Shown here: piece after piece, positions 16,732 to 25,400 of the stretch | How positions within the stretch are numbered: the first letter of the stretch is position 1 | Layout of the letters: the number at the start of each line of letters is the position of its first letter | DNA from: CAYWTS01 sp964461265 | GTDB taxonomy: Bacteria; Bacteroidota; Ignavibacteria; Tepidaquicellales; OLB5 | Direction of reading: 5' to 3' | DNA length: 64,000 bases | Assembly: GCA_964461265.1 (NCBI GenBank) | Contig: CAYWTS010000006.1 | Span: 22,429 to 86,428, forward strand | Notes under the pieces: model-generated | The model's database searches: none | What the model was told of the DNA's origin: nothing | Seen by the model: only the letters and a program-made list of their open reading frames with translations | Translations under genes and position numbers: made by a program

Positions 16732-17682
16732 TTACAATATCTTCAATCCATCTCTGAATGAATTATATTTCAGCTCCGGCAGAAGCTCCTTTCTCATCCG
16801 TGAGGTATCTCCGTAATACGAAACCATTCCTATGCGAATAAAATCTTTTGTTAAAGGAGATACAATGCCAAAAATCTTAGATGCAATTTCAAATAGCCCT
16901 GCTGCAAACATTATCAAGCTCTCAGGCATACGCCATGGTTTACGGTAACCCCAGTAATTACATACAGTATCCGCAAATTCCTGCAATGTTTGGTAACCCT
17001 CATCACCAATATGATATATTCCTTTAATATTTTCTTTTATCACTGCGTTTTTCGTAGCCTCGAGGAAATCATCTTTTGAAATTAGTTGAATCCATGTGGG
17101 TTTTTTCCAAATTCCGAGCAAACCTAGTTTCGCGAAACGCCTGCCTCCTTCTATCATAAGTATTCCTTTGCCATAAACCATTCCAACGCGAAGTGAAACA
17201 GGTTCAAAATCATACTCCGGTTCCAATGAGAATAAATACTTCTCTTCTTCAAGCCGTGTTTTTGCGTGGACTGAAATTGGTGAACTATTGAGCCTGCCTG
17301 TTGCCGGATAATCTTTAGTTGTCTCACCTTCAACATGCGGAAAACTTATAAGTATTATTCGCTTAACCATATTTTCTATCGCTGCATCTGCAAGGTTACG
17401 GAAATAAACAGTATTGGTTACAGGCAAGAAATTTTCGGGATTTGCCCTAAAAAGTATTCCAGCGAAATGAACAACCACATCAACTCCCAGTAATGCCGGA
17501 TATAAAGTTTCTTTTTTTGATAAATCGGCCTTAAATACTTTTACACGAGGATGCGTTCTTAGCTGTTCCGGTACATCCTTTTTATGAATCATCAGATTCA
17601 ATTCCAGGTTCTCATTATCTTTCAGGTAGTCTGAAAGTAATCCGCCAAGATTACCAGCAGCACCGGTGATTAAAACTTTCAA
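16732..17682 (-). CDS. NAD(P)-dependent epimerase/reductase, atypical extended SDR
   Basis: The N-terminal nucleotide-binding motif GAAGNLGG (7-14), DVVVHFAG and a C-terminal region like sugar epimerases mark an extended short-chain dehydrogenase of 316 residues. The usual active-site YxxxK is not present: the lysine is in SVHAKTRLEEE, with Ser where Tyr should be. This fits the 'atypical' SDR groups, which often bind nucleotide without classic dehydrogenase chemistry. No pathway neighbour helps to name the substrate. Its stop is abutted by MITE-like copy B. Confidence 0.72.
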   Translation of the reverse strand: MKVLITGAAGNLGGLLSDYLKDNENLELNLMIHKKDVPEQLRTHPRVKVFKADLSKKETLYPALLGVDVVVHFAGILFRANPENFLPVTNTVYFRNLADAAIENMVKRIILISFPHVEGETTKDYPATGRLNSSPISVHAKTRLEEEKYLFSLEPEYDFEPVSLRVGMVYGKGILMIEGGRRFAKLGLLGIWKKPTWIQLISKDDFLEATKNAVIKENIKGIYHIGDEGYQTLQEFADTVCNYWGYRKPWRMPESLIMFAAGLFEIASKIFGIVSPLTKDFIRIGMVSYYGDTSRMRKELLPELKYNSFRDGLKIL

Positions 17683-17730
17683 TCAGCCCCCCTCAAACCC
17701 CCCGAAGGGAGGAAGTATATATTAATCATT

Positions 17731-19656
17731 TCACTTTGCAATCTTTACCCTCCTGTATATCGTATAATCTCCGGTTGTTATCTTGATACCGTAAATTGCA
17801 TCAGGCTTATCGGAAAAATCAAAATTAATAATTTCTTCCTTAACATTATAATACATTTTATCTTCAACAAGCTGGCTATCGGGAGCGAAGAACTGAACCT
17901 TAAGTTCATTCTGCACTTCATTGAAAAAAACGTCAAGGAAAAATTTCCCCTGATTACGAATAGGGTAAACATCAACAATTGGATTATTATCTATTATTGG
18001 TGTGCCTTCTCCTACTTTAAAACAAAACCTCGCAAAATTACCAAAATCAGGATTAATATTCTTTAATAGATAACCATTCATATCAAGAAATCTTGCATTT
18101 CCCTTACCGCCTTCGGTGTTATACCAGAATTCCATCCCGTCACCTGCTGTATCGGTTAATACAAACTCAAAATAGCCGGGTCTTAATGAAAACGTATCAC
18201 GGTAAATTGTATTTGAATCAAGCATCTCTGACTTTCGTTCATATATTATTTTTCCTTCAGAATCCTTAAGTATGTACGAATTGTGGAATGGTTCATTGTT
18301 TGTTTTTATAAAAATTTCAAAATCCTGGGGCATAATTGGAATTGGCAAAGTTTTTGATACTTTAAAATTATCATATTCATATTCATCTTTTACACCGTTG
18401 GGCAAAGAAAGAGTAATTTTAAATTCTTGTCTGTTCGTGTAATAAAAATATCCCGGGAGATTTATAGTATCCGAAGATAATGGACGTAACAAACCATACC
18501 AATTGTAGACATGTAGAGGACTTACAGAATACCCATCATCTTGTGAATACCTAATCCTCATATTTTTAAGAATTTCATTCCCATTATTTCTTATTATAAC
18601 TAAAGGGTTGTTATAAATAGGATTCATTCTTGAATATATATCCACCTCACTTGGTGTAATAATATCCACAATCTCAACATCGTTTTTGAATTTTGGTTCG
18701 CGGTACTCTATAAGATAAGCGTTGATACTCCAAATTGCGGATGGATTTTGTGTTACATACGGTTCCATATTAATATCTATTGAATGCTGAGTTCCGCCTG
18801 AAACATAAAAATTATAAATATCAGGAGGCACAACATCACCCGGACACCAGTTGCTTCTGTCGAATATCCACGTCCCCGCCTGCGGATACAAAGGATTTGA
18901 TGCACATTCCTTCCATAAATATTTTTTATCGGTCATTTTACCATCAAACCAAATTTCCCTGTATTTTGGACAAAACTCGGCACATCCGTTCGTATCCATT
19001 CCGTGACCGGTTTGTGAAATCCTGAACCTAACAATTTTTACTTCGTTCTCTGTTATAAAAGTAAACGGCTTAAAATGATTTTCTATATTATCAGACTTAT
19101 CACCATAGCGGAAATTTCCGTTATACACCGGTTTAATTGAAATTGGTTCCATCGGCGGTGTGCCTTCTATAATTAAGAAATTGAGTGTGATAACCCAGCC
19201 GCGGTCGTTTGCAGGTTCATACCCCGTGTGTACGTATTCAATCTCAACCGAGTCATGGAGAAGCATCGAAAAATCGGTAACATCAGTCCACCAGGTGAAT
19301 TTCCAGTCTGATGTGAAGCGTCTTCCGTAAGCGGTTATCACCCTCGCAAGCTCATAGTTTAATAGTGCTGCGTTAATGCTTCCTGCTCTTTTCAGATTAA
19401 CATGGTCAAGGTAATCCCATTCAGCACACATAAGATTTTCCGGACATTGAAACGTTATGAATAAAACAACTTTTCTGTAGCTTGTTTCCTTGCCTGGAAA
19501 CAATGTCCATGCCGGATAGAAATTACTTCCTTTTGACGGGTCAGTTGTTATGTAAATTTTATTATGTGATACAACATGAATTGAATCACCTGATTTAGAG
19601 AATACACCAGTTAAGGTGGAGATTAAAAATATTGAAATAAGTATCAAACTTTTCAT
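17731..19656 (-). CDS. Secreted PNGase F-like glycoamidase with type IX sorting domain
   Basis: The 641-residue protein starts with a signal peptide (MKSLILISIFLISTLTGVFS). Residues ~25-330 match the two beta-sandwich domains of peptide-N-glycosidase F: CPENLMCAEWDYLDHV holds Asp81 (equivalent to catalytic Asp60 of PNGase F), GHGMDTNGCAEFCPKY holds Glu227 (equivalent to Glu206), and NWCPGDVVPP matches its WCPGM segment with the paired Cys. PNGase F cuts N-glycans from asparagine. A CARDB-like domain, a further beta domain and a C-terminal sorting domain (VDVYPIRNQGKF...YRRVKIAK) follow. The third active-site residue, Glu118, is not clearly conserved, so activity may differ. It is a monocistronic surface or secreted enzyme. 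Confidence 0.82.
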   Translation of the reverse strand: MKSLILISIFLISTLTGVFSKSGDSIHVVSHNKIYITTDPSKGSNFYPAWTLFPGKETSYRKVVLFITFQCPENLMCAEWDYLDHVNLKRAGSINAALLNYELARVITAYGRRFTSDWKFTWWTDVTDFSMLLHDSVEIEYVHTGYEPANDRGWVITLNFLIIEGTPPMEPISIKPVYNGNFRYGDKSDNIENHFKPFTFITENEVKIVRFRISQTGHGMDTNGCAEFCPKYREIWFDGKMTDKKYLWKECASNPLYPQAGTWIFDRSNWCPGDVVPPDIYNFYVSGGTQHSIDINMEPYVTQNPSAIWSINAYLIEYREPKFKNDVEIVDIITPSEVDIYSRMNPIYNNPLVIIRNNGNEILKNMRIRYSQDDGYSVSPLHVYNWYGLLRPLSSDTINLPGYFYYTNRQEFKITLSLPNGVKDEYEYDNFKVSKTLPIPIMPQDFEIFIKTNNEPFHNSYILKDSEGKIIYERKSEMLDSNTIYRDTFSLRPGYFEFVLTDTAGDGMEFWYNTEGGKGNARFLDMNGYLLKNINPDFGNFARFCFKVGEGTPIIDNNPIVDVYPIRNQGKFFLDVFFNEVQNELKVQFFAPDSQLVEDKMYYNVKEEIINFDFSDKPDAIYGIKITTGDYTIYRRVKIAK

Positions 19657-19662
19657 AATCAG

Positions 19663-19677
19663 TGCAGTTTAACTGCA
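19663..19677. promoter_or_regulatory. 15-bp palindrome at the PNGase-like gene start
   Basis: TGCAGTT-T-AACTGCA is a perfect inverted repeat only 6 bp from the start codon at 19656. It could be an operator or a start-site hairpin. Confidence 0.45.
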
Positions 19678-19841
19678 ACAATAAGAAAATATCAATGCAT
19701 AGAAAACACTGAAAGAAGTAAATACATCCTTTCTTAGAAACGAAAAATAATAAATTAATCACCTGCATTTGCAAACATTTAATACTAATATTGTATATAA
19801 ATTAACCACATCTCAAAAAATCACCTTCATTGGAGGAAAAA

Positions 19842-20441
19842 ATGAAGTACTTTATTTTCCCTCTTTTATTATCTATTTCTATTCTCTTCTCATGCGGTAA
19901 GAAAACAGATGAGACCGGCAAGACCAAGGATGAAAAACCTACGGAGAAAAAAGTTACCGAAAAAATTGATGTCGAAGTATTTTTCAAAGCTGTAAAAGAT
20001 AACGATGCAGCTAAAGTAAAGGAATATATTTCCAAAGACCCAACATTAGTTGATGCAAAGACAACGGATTTCTTAAAAGAAACAGCCTTGGGAATATCAA
20101 CATTTAACGGTTACAAAGAAATAACCGAATTACTAATTAAAAACGGTGCAAATCCGAACGTATGGGATGATATGGGCACAGCCCCATTGCATGGTGCCGC
20201 AAGGCAAAACAGGTCTGAAATTATTCAAATGCTTATCGACGCAAAAGCTGATGTCAACATAAAGCATAAATCGAATGATGAAACTCCGCTACACTACGCA
20301 GCTGAATATAACAGTCTTGAGGCAGCACAGGTTTTATTGAAAAACGGAGCAGATAAAGCTGCTGTAACTCAATCGGGCAAAACAGCGTATGATATAGCAA
20401 AAGATAAAAAAAGTGATAAGGTAATAGATTTACTGAAGTAG
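19842..20441 (+). CDS. Ankyrin-repeat lipoprotein
   Basis: Starting at 19842 after a clear ribosome site (GGAGGAAAAA), the 199-residue protein has a lipoprotein signal (MKYFIFPLLLSISILFSC), a charged Lys/Glu/Thr linker, then about five ankyrin repeats, for example GADVN-like 'LLIKNGANPNVWDDMGTAPL', 'DETPLHYAAEYNSLEAAQVL' and 'GKTAYDIAKDKKSDKVIDLL'. Such proteins hold partners in the periplasm or at the outer membrane; no partner gene is next to it. MITE-like copy C begins 21 bp past the stop. Confidence 0.85.
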   Translation: MKYFIFPLLLSISILFSCGKKTDETGKTKDEKPTEKKVTEKIDVEVFFKAVKDNDAAKVKEYISKDPTLVDAKTTDFLKETALGISTFNGYKEITELLIKNGANPNVWDDMGTAPLHGAARQNRSEIIQMLIDAKADVNIKHKSNDETPLHYAAEYNSLEAAQVLLKNGADKAAVTQSGKTAYDIAKDKKSDKVIDLLK

Positions 20442-20462
20442 TTAATATTTAACTACGAATAT

Positions 20463-20614
20463 AAAGGGCTGTCTCAAAAGGCAATTTTCTTACTGAAAAC
20501 TGTAACCGCCTGACTGCTGCAGGCAGGCAACTTTGATAGTTGCGATTAAGCAAGAAAATTGCAACGCAACCATAAAGGTTGCGGATACAAAAACACTTTT
20601 TAGACAGCCCCTTT
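20463..20614. mobile_element. MITE-like element, copy C (reverse orientation)
   Basis: 152 bp with ends AAAGGGCTGTCTCAAAAG and, reverse-complemented, AAAGGGGCTGTCTAAAAAG. The internal hairpins occur in the opposite order and strand from copies A and B, so it is inserted the other way round. A short extra piece with a CTGCAG core (around 20511-20528) makes it longer. It lies between the ankyrin and oxidoreductase genes. Confidence 0.78.
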
Positions 20615-20636
20615 AAAAATTTAATATAAATAAACC

Positions 20637-21275
20637 TTACATCTTTAAAAGCTTAAATGCGTGTGTCCATTGGTTTCTTAAGAATCCGGGGATGCACCAT
20701 AGAATACACAGCGGTTCAATTGCACGTGCAGCTTCCATAGAACCCATATCCTCAACTTCCCATCCGAACTCGATAAGTATATCGTTTACCTGCTTCTTTG
20801 AATCAGCGTTGTTGCCGCATATAAACATAGTTGGCTTGCCGTCTTGGAACGAGGGGTCAACCATAAAAGCATTTCCGACGCAACTAAACGCTTTAACAAA
20901 ATCCGATTCAGGACTTAACTTTTGCAAACGCTCCATAAGCGAGTCTTCGAGTGTTGTAAAGAATTTTAATACTCCGCTTTGAGGAGGAGAGTCTGATATA
21001 GGATTAGTAGTATCGATAATTGTTTTACCCTTTAAATTATCTAAACCTGCAAGCTTTAAAACATCCTCTGCTGCCGTACCTTTAATCGCTAAAACTATAA
21101 TTTCACCCCATGCAGCAGTGTCACGGAATGAACCGGTTTTTACTATACTTTTCAGTTCATCAAGTTTACTTGTATCACGCGTGCCCATCATAACTTCATA
21201 ACCATGTTTGTTGAAGCCATTTGCAAGTGCCTTTGCAACGACACCGGAGCCAAGAATACCGATTTTAGGTTTCAT
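20637..21275 (-). CDS. NADP-binding oxidoreductase, F420-dependent NADP reductase-like
   Basis: The start at MKPKIGILGSG (21275) has a good ribosome site (AGAAAGGA) and gives 212 residues. The nucleotide-binding motif GILGSGVVAKALANGF is at residues 5-20, with GTRDTSK after the second strand, which suggests NADP rather than NAD. IIDTTNPIS and KAFSCVGN are family landmarks. Members reduce or oxidise cofactors or small molecules, and the substrate is unknown. A longer reading frame upstream of 21275 covers a repeat-rich sequence and is not counted as coding. Confidence 0.8.
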   Translation of the reverse strand: MKPKIGILGSGVVAKALANGFNKHGYEVMMGTRDTSKLDELKSIVKTGSFRDTAAWGEIIVLAIKGTAAEDVLKLAGLDNLKGKTIIDTTNPISDSPPQSGVLKFFTTLEDSLMERLQKLSPESDFVKAFSCVGNAFMVDPSFQDGKPTMFICGNNADSKKQVNDILIEFGWEVEDMGSMEAARAIEPLCILWCIPGFLRNQWTHAFKLLKM

Positions 21276-21525
21276 AATAATTCCTTTCTTTAGTTTATTT
21301 TTTAATAGTTTTATGAAAAACTCTCGGACAAGGGGTTGTTCCGTAAGGGCTCCTTTCAAAGCAAACCCTTGTTAAGGACGATATGAATTAAAAAATGATG
21401 TTCATAAATCGTTTTTCAGAAGTTTCTTTTTAGCTTAAACAAATGAAATGTCTCTCCAGGATGTTTGATTTATCTCAGAAAACCACTAAAAATGTCAAGA
21501 AGTTTCAATAATGGCTTCTGAATAT

Positions 21526-23112
21526 TCATAGAGGAATATTTCCATGTTTCCTTTTAGGATTGGAATCTTCCTTTGATTCCAGGATTTTAAGCGAATTAAT
21601 TAATTTTATACGTGTTTCAGCCGGTTCTATTACATCATCTATATATCCCCTTGCAGCAGCTATGTAGGGATTGGCAAATTTTTCTGTATATTCTTTAACC
21701 TTATCCTCAAGTGCTTTAGCAGGGTCAGGTGATTTTTCTATCTCTTTCTTGAATATTATTTCGGCTGCACCCCTGGGACCCATTACAGCAATTTCAGCTC
21801 CTGGCCAAGCAAAGTTAAAATCACCTCGTATATGCTTTGAGTTCATAACATCATACGCTCCACCATATGCCTTACGCACAATCACAGTAATTTTGGGTAC
21901 TGTTGCCTCAGCAAAAGCATAAAGAAGTTTTGCACCGTGTTTAATAATTCCCCGCCACTCCTGATAAGTTCCGGGCATAAATCCCGGTACATCTTCAAAT
22001 ACTATCAATGGAATATTAAATGCATCACAAAAGCGGACAAACCTTGCTCCTTTAACCGAAGAATCTATATCAAGCACTCCTGCCATTTTGGAGGGCTGGT
22101 TGGCAATTATGCCCACTGGCTGCCCGTTAAGCCTTGCAAAGCCCACGATAATACTCTGAGCAAATAATTCATGTATTTCGAAAAAGCTTGAATCATCTTT
22201 TTCTTTATCAACAACTAGCTCAATTATCTTTTTCATGTTGTACGGTCTTGTAGTATCTTCCGGAACAATCGTATTTAGAGTTTCTTCCTTTCTATAAGGT
22301 TCATCGGTACTTTTAATAACCGGTGGTTTTTCTTTCCAGCTTGAAGGTATATATGAAATTAGTTTCCTAATATACCGAAGACACTGCTCTTCACTATCAC
22401 AGGCAAAGTGTGCAACACCAGATTTTGTTGCATGTGTTACTGCACCACCAAGTGACTCAAAGGAAACCTCTTCGTGGGTGACTGTTTTAACTACATTAGG
22501 ACCTGTCACAAACATATAGCTCGTGTTCTTGACCATTAAAGTAAAATCGGTTATAGCGGGTGAATAAACCGCTCCGCCCGCACACGGACCCATTATAGCA
22601 GAGATTTGCGGTATCACTCCCGAAACAAGCGTGTTACGAAGAAATATATAGGCATAACCGGCAAGGCTCACAACGCCTTCCTGTATCCTCGCACCTCCTG
22701 AATCGTTAAGTCCTATAACCGGAGCACCTACTCTCAAAGCAATATCCATAATTTTACAAATTTTTTCTGCGTGAGCTTCCGAAAGCGAGCCTCCGAAAAC
22801 TGTAAAGTCCTGGCTGAACACAAACACAAGGCGTCCGTCTATTTTACCGCTTCCTGTTACAACCCCGTCACCGGGAAATTTTTGTTTATCCAGTCCGAAA
22901 TCGCTTGAGCGGTGCTCAACAAACGCATCAATTTCTTCGAAGCTGCCGGGGTCAAGCAGTAAATCAATTCTCTCGCGTGCTGTGAGCTTACCCTTTTTGT
23001 GCTGGTCTTCGATACGTTTTACACCGCCTCCAAGCTTTGCTTTTTCCTTCATTTCACTGAGAGTTATTATTTCCTTCCTTTGTGGATTTGTGGTTTTTTT
23101 TTCTTTTTCCAT
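21526..23112 (-). CDS. Acyl-CoA carboxylase, carboxyltransferase subunit (propionyl-CoA type)
   Basis: The 528-residue protein moves a carboxyl group between biotin and an acyl-CoA, most likely propionyl- or methylmalonyl-CoA. Landmarks are KLTARERIDLLLDPGSF, SGGARIQEGVVSLAGY, GPCAGGAVYSPA, DVPGFMPG and KAYGGAYDVM, with the two oxyanion glycine pairs in the usual places. Its length and pattern fit PccB/MmdA. Biotin carboxylase or decarboxylase partner genes are not in the window, so carboxylase and sodium-pumping decarboxylase roles cannot be separated. It is divergent from ftcD, with 213 bp between. Confidence 0.9.
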   Translation of the reverse strand: MEKEKKTTNPQRKEIITLSEMKEKAKLGGGVKRIEDQHKKGKLTARERIDLLLDPGSFEEIDAFVEHRSSDFGLDKQKFPGDGVVTGSGKIDGRLVFVFSQDFTVFGGSLSEAHAEKICKIMDIALRVGAPVIGLNDSGGARIQEGVVSLAGYAYIFLRNTLVSGVIPQISAIMGPCAGGAVYSPAITDFTLMVKNTSYMFVTGPNVVKTVTHEEVSFESLGGAVTHATKSGVAHFACDSEEQCLRYIRKLISYIPSSWKEKPPVIKSTDEPYRKEETLNTIVPEDTTRPYNMKKIIELVVDKEKDDSSFFEIHELFAQSIIVGFARLNGQPVGIIANQPSKMAGVLDIDSSVKGARFVRFCDAFNIPLIVFEDVPGFMPGTYQEWRGIIKHGAKLLYAFAEATVPKITVIVRKAYGGAYDVMNSKHIRGDFNFAWPGAEIAVMGPRGAAEIIFKKEIEKSPDPAKALEDKVKEYTEKFANPYIAAARGYIDDVIEPAETRIKLINSLKILESKEDSNPKRKHGNIPL

Positions 23113-23288
23113 TATTAATTCTATATGGTTTTATAAGGAGCGAATTATCCAATAATAACTCCAAATTTTTCCGATTGAAACATCATAATTGGGTCAAGAA
23201 TGTGATATTCATTAGTTAAACAAATTTATAATCCTTCTTTTTTTTTAACCTTATTCATTTATCCATTCCTTTCATTCCTTATAAATAT

Positions 23289-23296
23289 TAACTTTG
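23289..23296 (+). promoter_or_regulatory. -7 box for ftcD
   Basis: TAACTTTG matches TAnnTTTG, 29 bp before the ATG at 23326. No clear -33 TTG at the usual distance. Confidence 0.5.
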
Positions 23297-23325
23297 TAAA
23301 TAATTAAGTCAGAAAATAAGTATTT

Positions 23326-24963
23326 ATGAGTAAAATAATCGAATGTGTTCCTAATATCTCCGAAGGGAGAGATGAAAAAATAATAAATGCTTGTGCCGAT
23401 GCTGTTCGTGCTGTAAAGGGTGCAACACTGCTTGATGTTGACCCGGGTAAATCGACCAACAGAACTGTTTTTACTTTTGTAGGTAATCCTGATTCTGTGG
23501 TCGAGGCAGCGTTTCAGTTTGCAAAGAAAGCTTACGAGCTGATTGATATGACCAAGCACTCCGGTGAACATCCGCGTATGGGTGCGGTAGATGTTGTGCC
23601 GTTTGTACCTGTTTCTGAAGTTACTACTGCAGATTGTGTTGAATGTGCCAAGAGGTTCGGTAAGCGTGTTGGTGAAGAGCTTGGTGTTCCGGTTTATTTA
23701 TATGAAGAAGCCTCAACCAAACCGTACCGTAAGGCACTCAAGCAAATCCGTGCTGGAGAATATGAAGGATTGAAAGATAAAATTTACAAGCCTGAGTGGA
23801 AACCGGACTTTGGTCCCCAGGAATTTGTGCCTAAATCAGGTGCCACAGTTACAGGTTCAAGATTTTTCCTTATAGCATACAATGTAAATATACTAGGAAC
23901 CAAAGAACAGGCACACAGGATAGCACTGAACATTCGTGAACAGGGACGCAATTCAAACGAACCCGGACGGCTGAAAGCGATTAAAGCTATCGGCTGGTAT
24001 GTTAATGAATATCACATGGCACAGGTATCGATTAACCTCGATAATTACAAAATCACACCGCCTCATGTTGTATTCGAGGAGTGTGTGAAGGATGCTAAAG
24101 AGCTGAACCTTGCAGTATGCGGAAGCGAGCTTGTGGGATTGATTCCACTGGAGGCAATGCTTATGGCTGCAGAGTACTATATTAAAAAAGAAAATCTTTT
24201 TATAATCGACGAAAGACAAAAGATCAGGCTTGTTGTAGAGAGGCTTGGACTAAATTCAGTTTCAAAATTCGATCCAAACAAAAGAATAATAGAATATATG
24301 ATAGAAGAAGATAAAAATGAACCGCTCGCAAATATGAGTGTGAAAAATTTCATTAAGTCGGTTGGTGCAAGAATTTCAGCACCTGGGGGCGGGAGCGTTT
24401 CGGCACTTGCTGCAGCACTGGGTGCTGCACTCGGCTCCATGATGGGGTGGATGAGCTACGGCAGCAAAAAGTTCGAACATCTTGATTCAAAGATGAGAAA
24501 ACTTATCCCGCCCGTACATGAAGCGATGCATCAGCTTATTCATAAAATAGATGAAGATACAAATGCTTTTAACGATTACATGGAAGCAATGCGCCTGCCT
24601 AAAGAAACAGATAAAGAAAAGAAGATAAGGCAAGAGAAAATGCAGAATGGATTAAAGAAGGCAATCGAAGTGCCACTAAGCGTAATGAGAATTGCTGACT
24701 CCTGCTGGGAGCATATGATTGGGCTTGCTAAATACGGCAACCTGAATTCATCAAGCGACCTTGCGGTTGGGGCAAAATCGCTTGAAACCGGAATATGGGG
24801 TGCATATAAGAATGTTGAAATAAACCTGCCGCAAATTGAAGATATAAAGTATAAGCAGTCCGTTTTGAAAGAAGGGAATGAAATTCTTGCAAGGGCGGTT
24901 AAAAATGCTAAGAAGGTAGATAAGATTCTGAATGACAGGAAAAAGAAGGGAGAAAAAAGTTAA
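23326..24963 (+). CDS. ftcD: Glutamate formiminotransferase-cyclodeaminase, bifunctional
   Basis: Residues ~1-300 are the formiminotransferase (IECVPNISEGRD, SGEHPRMGAVDVVPF), which moves the formimino group of N-formimino-glutamate to tetrahydrofolate. Residues ~335-545 are the cyclodeaminase (ISAPGGGSVSALAAALGAAL), which releases ammonia to leave methenyl-tetrahydrofolate. The 545-residue two-domain form resembles the mammalian FTCD enzyme; many bacteria have the domains on separate genes. It completes the histidine route begun by HutI (13992) and feeds one-carbon units to folate. It is a single gene with a -7 box at 23289. Confidence 0.93.
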   Translation: MSKIIECVPNISEGRDEKIINACADAVRAVKGATLLDVDPGKSTNRTVFTFVGNPDSVVEAAFQFAKKAYELIDMTKHSGEHPRMGAVDVVPFVPVSEVTTADCVECAKRFGKRVGEELGVPVYLYEEASTKPYRKALKQIRAGEYEGLKDKIYKPEWKPDFGPQEFVPKSGATVTGSRFFLIAYNVNILGTKEQAHRIALNIREQGRNSNEPGRLKAIKAIGWYVNEYHMAQVSINLDNYKITPPHVVFEECVKDAKELNLAVCGSELVGLIPLEAMLMAAEYYIKKENLFIIDERQKIRLVVERLGLNSVSKFDPNKRIIEYMIEEDKNEPLANMSVKNFIKSVGARISAPGGGSVSALAAALGAALGSMMGWMSYGSKKFEHLDSKMRKLIPPVHEAMHQLIHKIDEDTNAFNDYMEAMRLPKETDKEKKIRQEKMQNGLKKAIEVPLSVMRIADSCWEHMIGLAKYGNLNSSSDLAVGAKSLETGIWGAYKNVEINLPQIEDIKYKQSVLKEGNEILARAVKNAKKVDKILNDRKKKGEKS

Positions 24964-25071
24964 AATATATGAAAATGGACTTATGTTTTGCCGAATGGTT
25001 ATGACCTTTGTCAGGATACCCTTAGATATTTTATTGTCGCTAAAGAAAAATTGAAAATATTACACTAATCA

Positions 25072-25293
25072 ATGCCAGCAAAAATTACAGTAACAAATAA
25101 CGGAAGTTACCGTATAGAAGGTGAGTTCGAGCTATACGACGCAGCCGGGAACAAATATGACCTTGCCGGCAGAACAGTAATTTCATTATGCCGCTGCGGT
25201 CACAGCAGTAAAATGCCGTTCTGCGATGCAACACACAGAAAAGTTGAGTTTCAGTCGGTATGCGAAGCGTATGTACTGGAACCGAAAAAATAA
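25072..25293 (+). CDS. CDGSH iron-sulfur domain protein
   Basis: A 73-residue protein whose second half has the CDGSH iron-sulfur motif CRCGHSSKMPFCDATH, with Cys40, Cys42, Cys51 and His55 as 2Fe-2S ligands. The usual Gly-Ser before His is Ala-Thr. Such small proteins carry electrons or iron-sulfur clusters. It precedes nikR by 107 bp and is not clearly in the same unit, since nikR has its own promoter. Confidence 0.88.
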   Translation: MPAKITVTNNGSYRIEGEFELYDAAGNKYDLAGRTVISLCRCGHSSKMPFCDATHRKVEFQSVCEAYVLEPKK

Positions 25294-25354
25294 GTAATCG
25301 GATAAAAATTAGCTTCACCATTTAATCCAAACACAGCATACCGGTAAAATACCA

Positions 25355-25400
25355 TTGAAACTAAAATATTATCGTGTTACTTTTGTAAAAATCGTAACAC
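25355..25400 (+). promoter_or_regulatory. nikR promoter with overlapping operator palindrome
   Basis: TTG (25355-25357), 20 bp, TACTTTTG (25378-25385) is a Bacteroidota-type promoter. The inverted repeat GTGTTAC (25374-25380) - 13 bp - GTAACAC (25394-25400) covers the -7 box and ends right before the ATG. NikR binds spaced dyads of this general kind, so autoregulation by nickel is likely. Confidence 0.7.
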
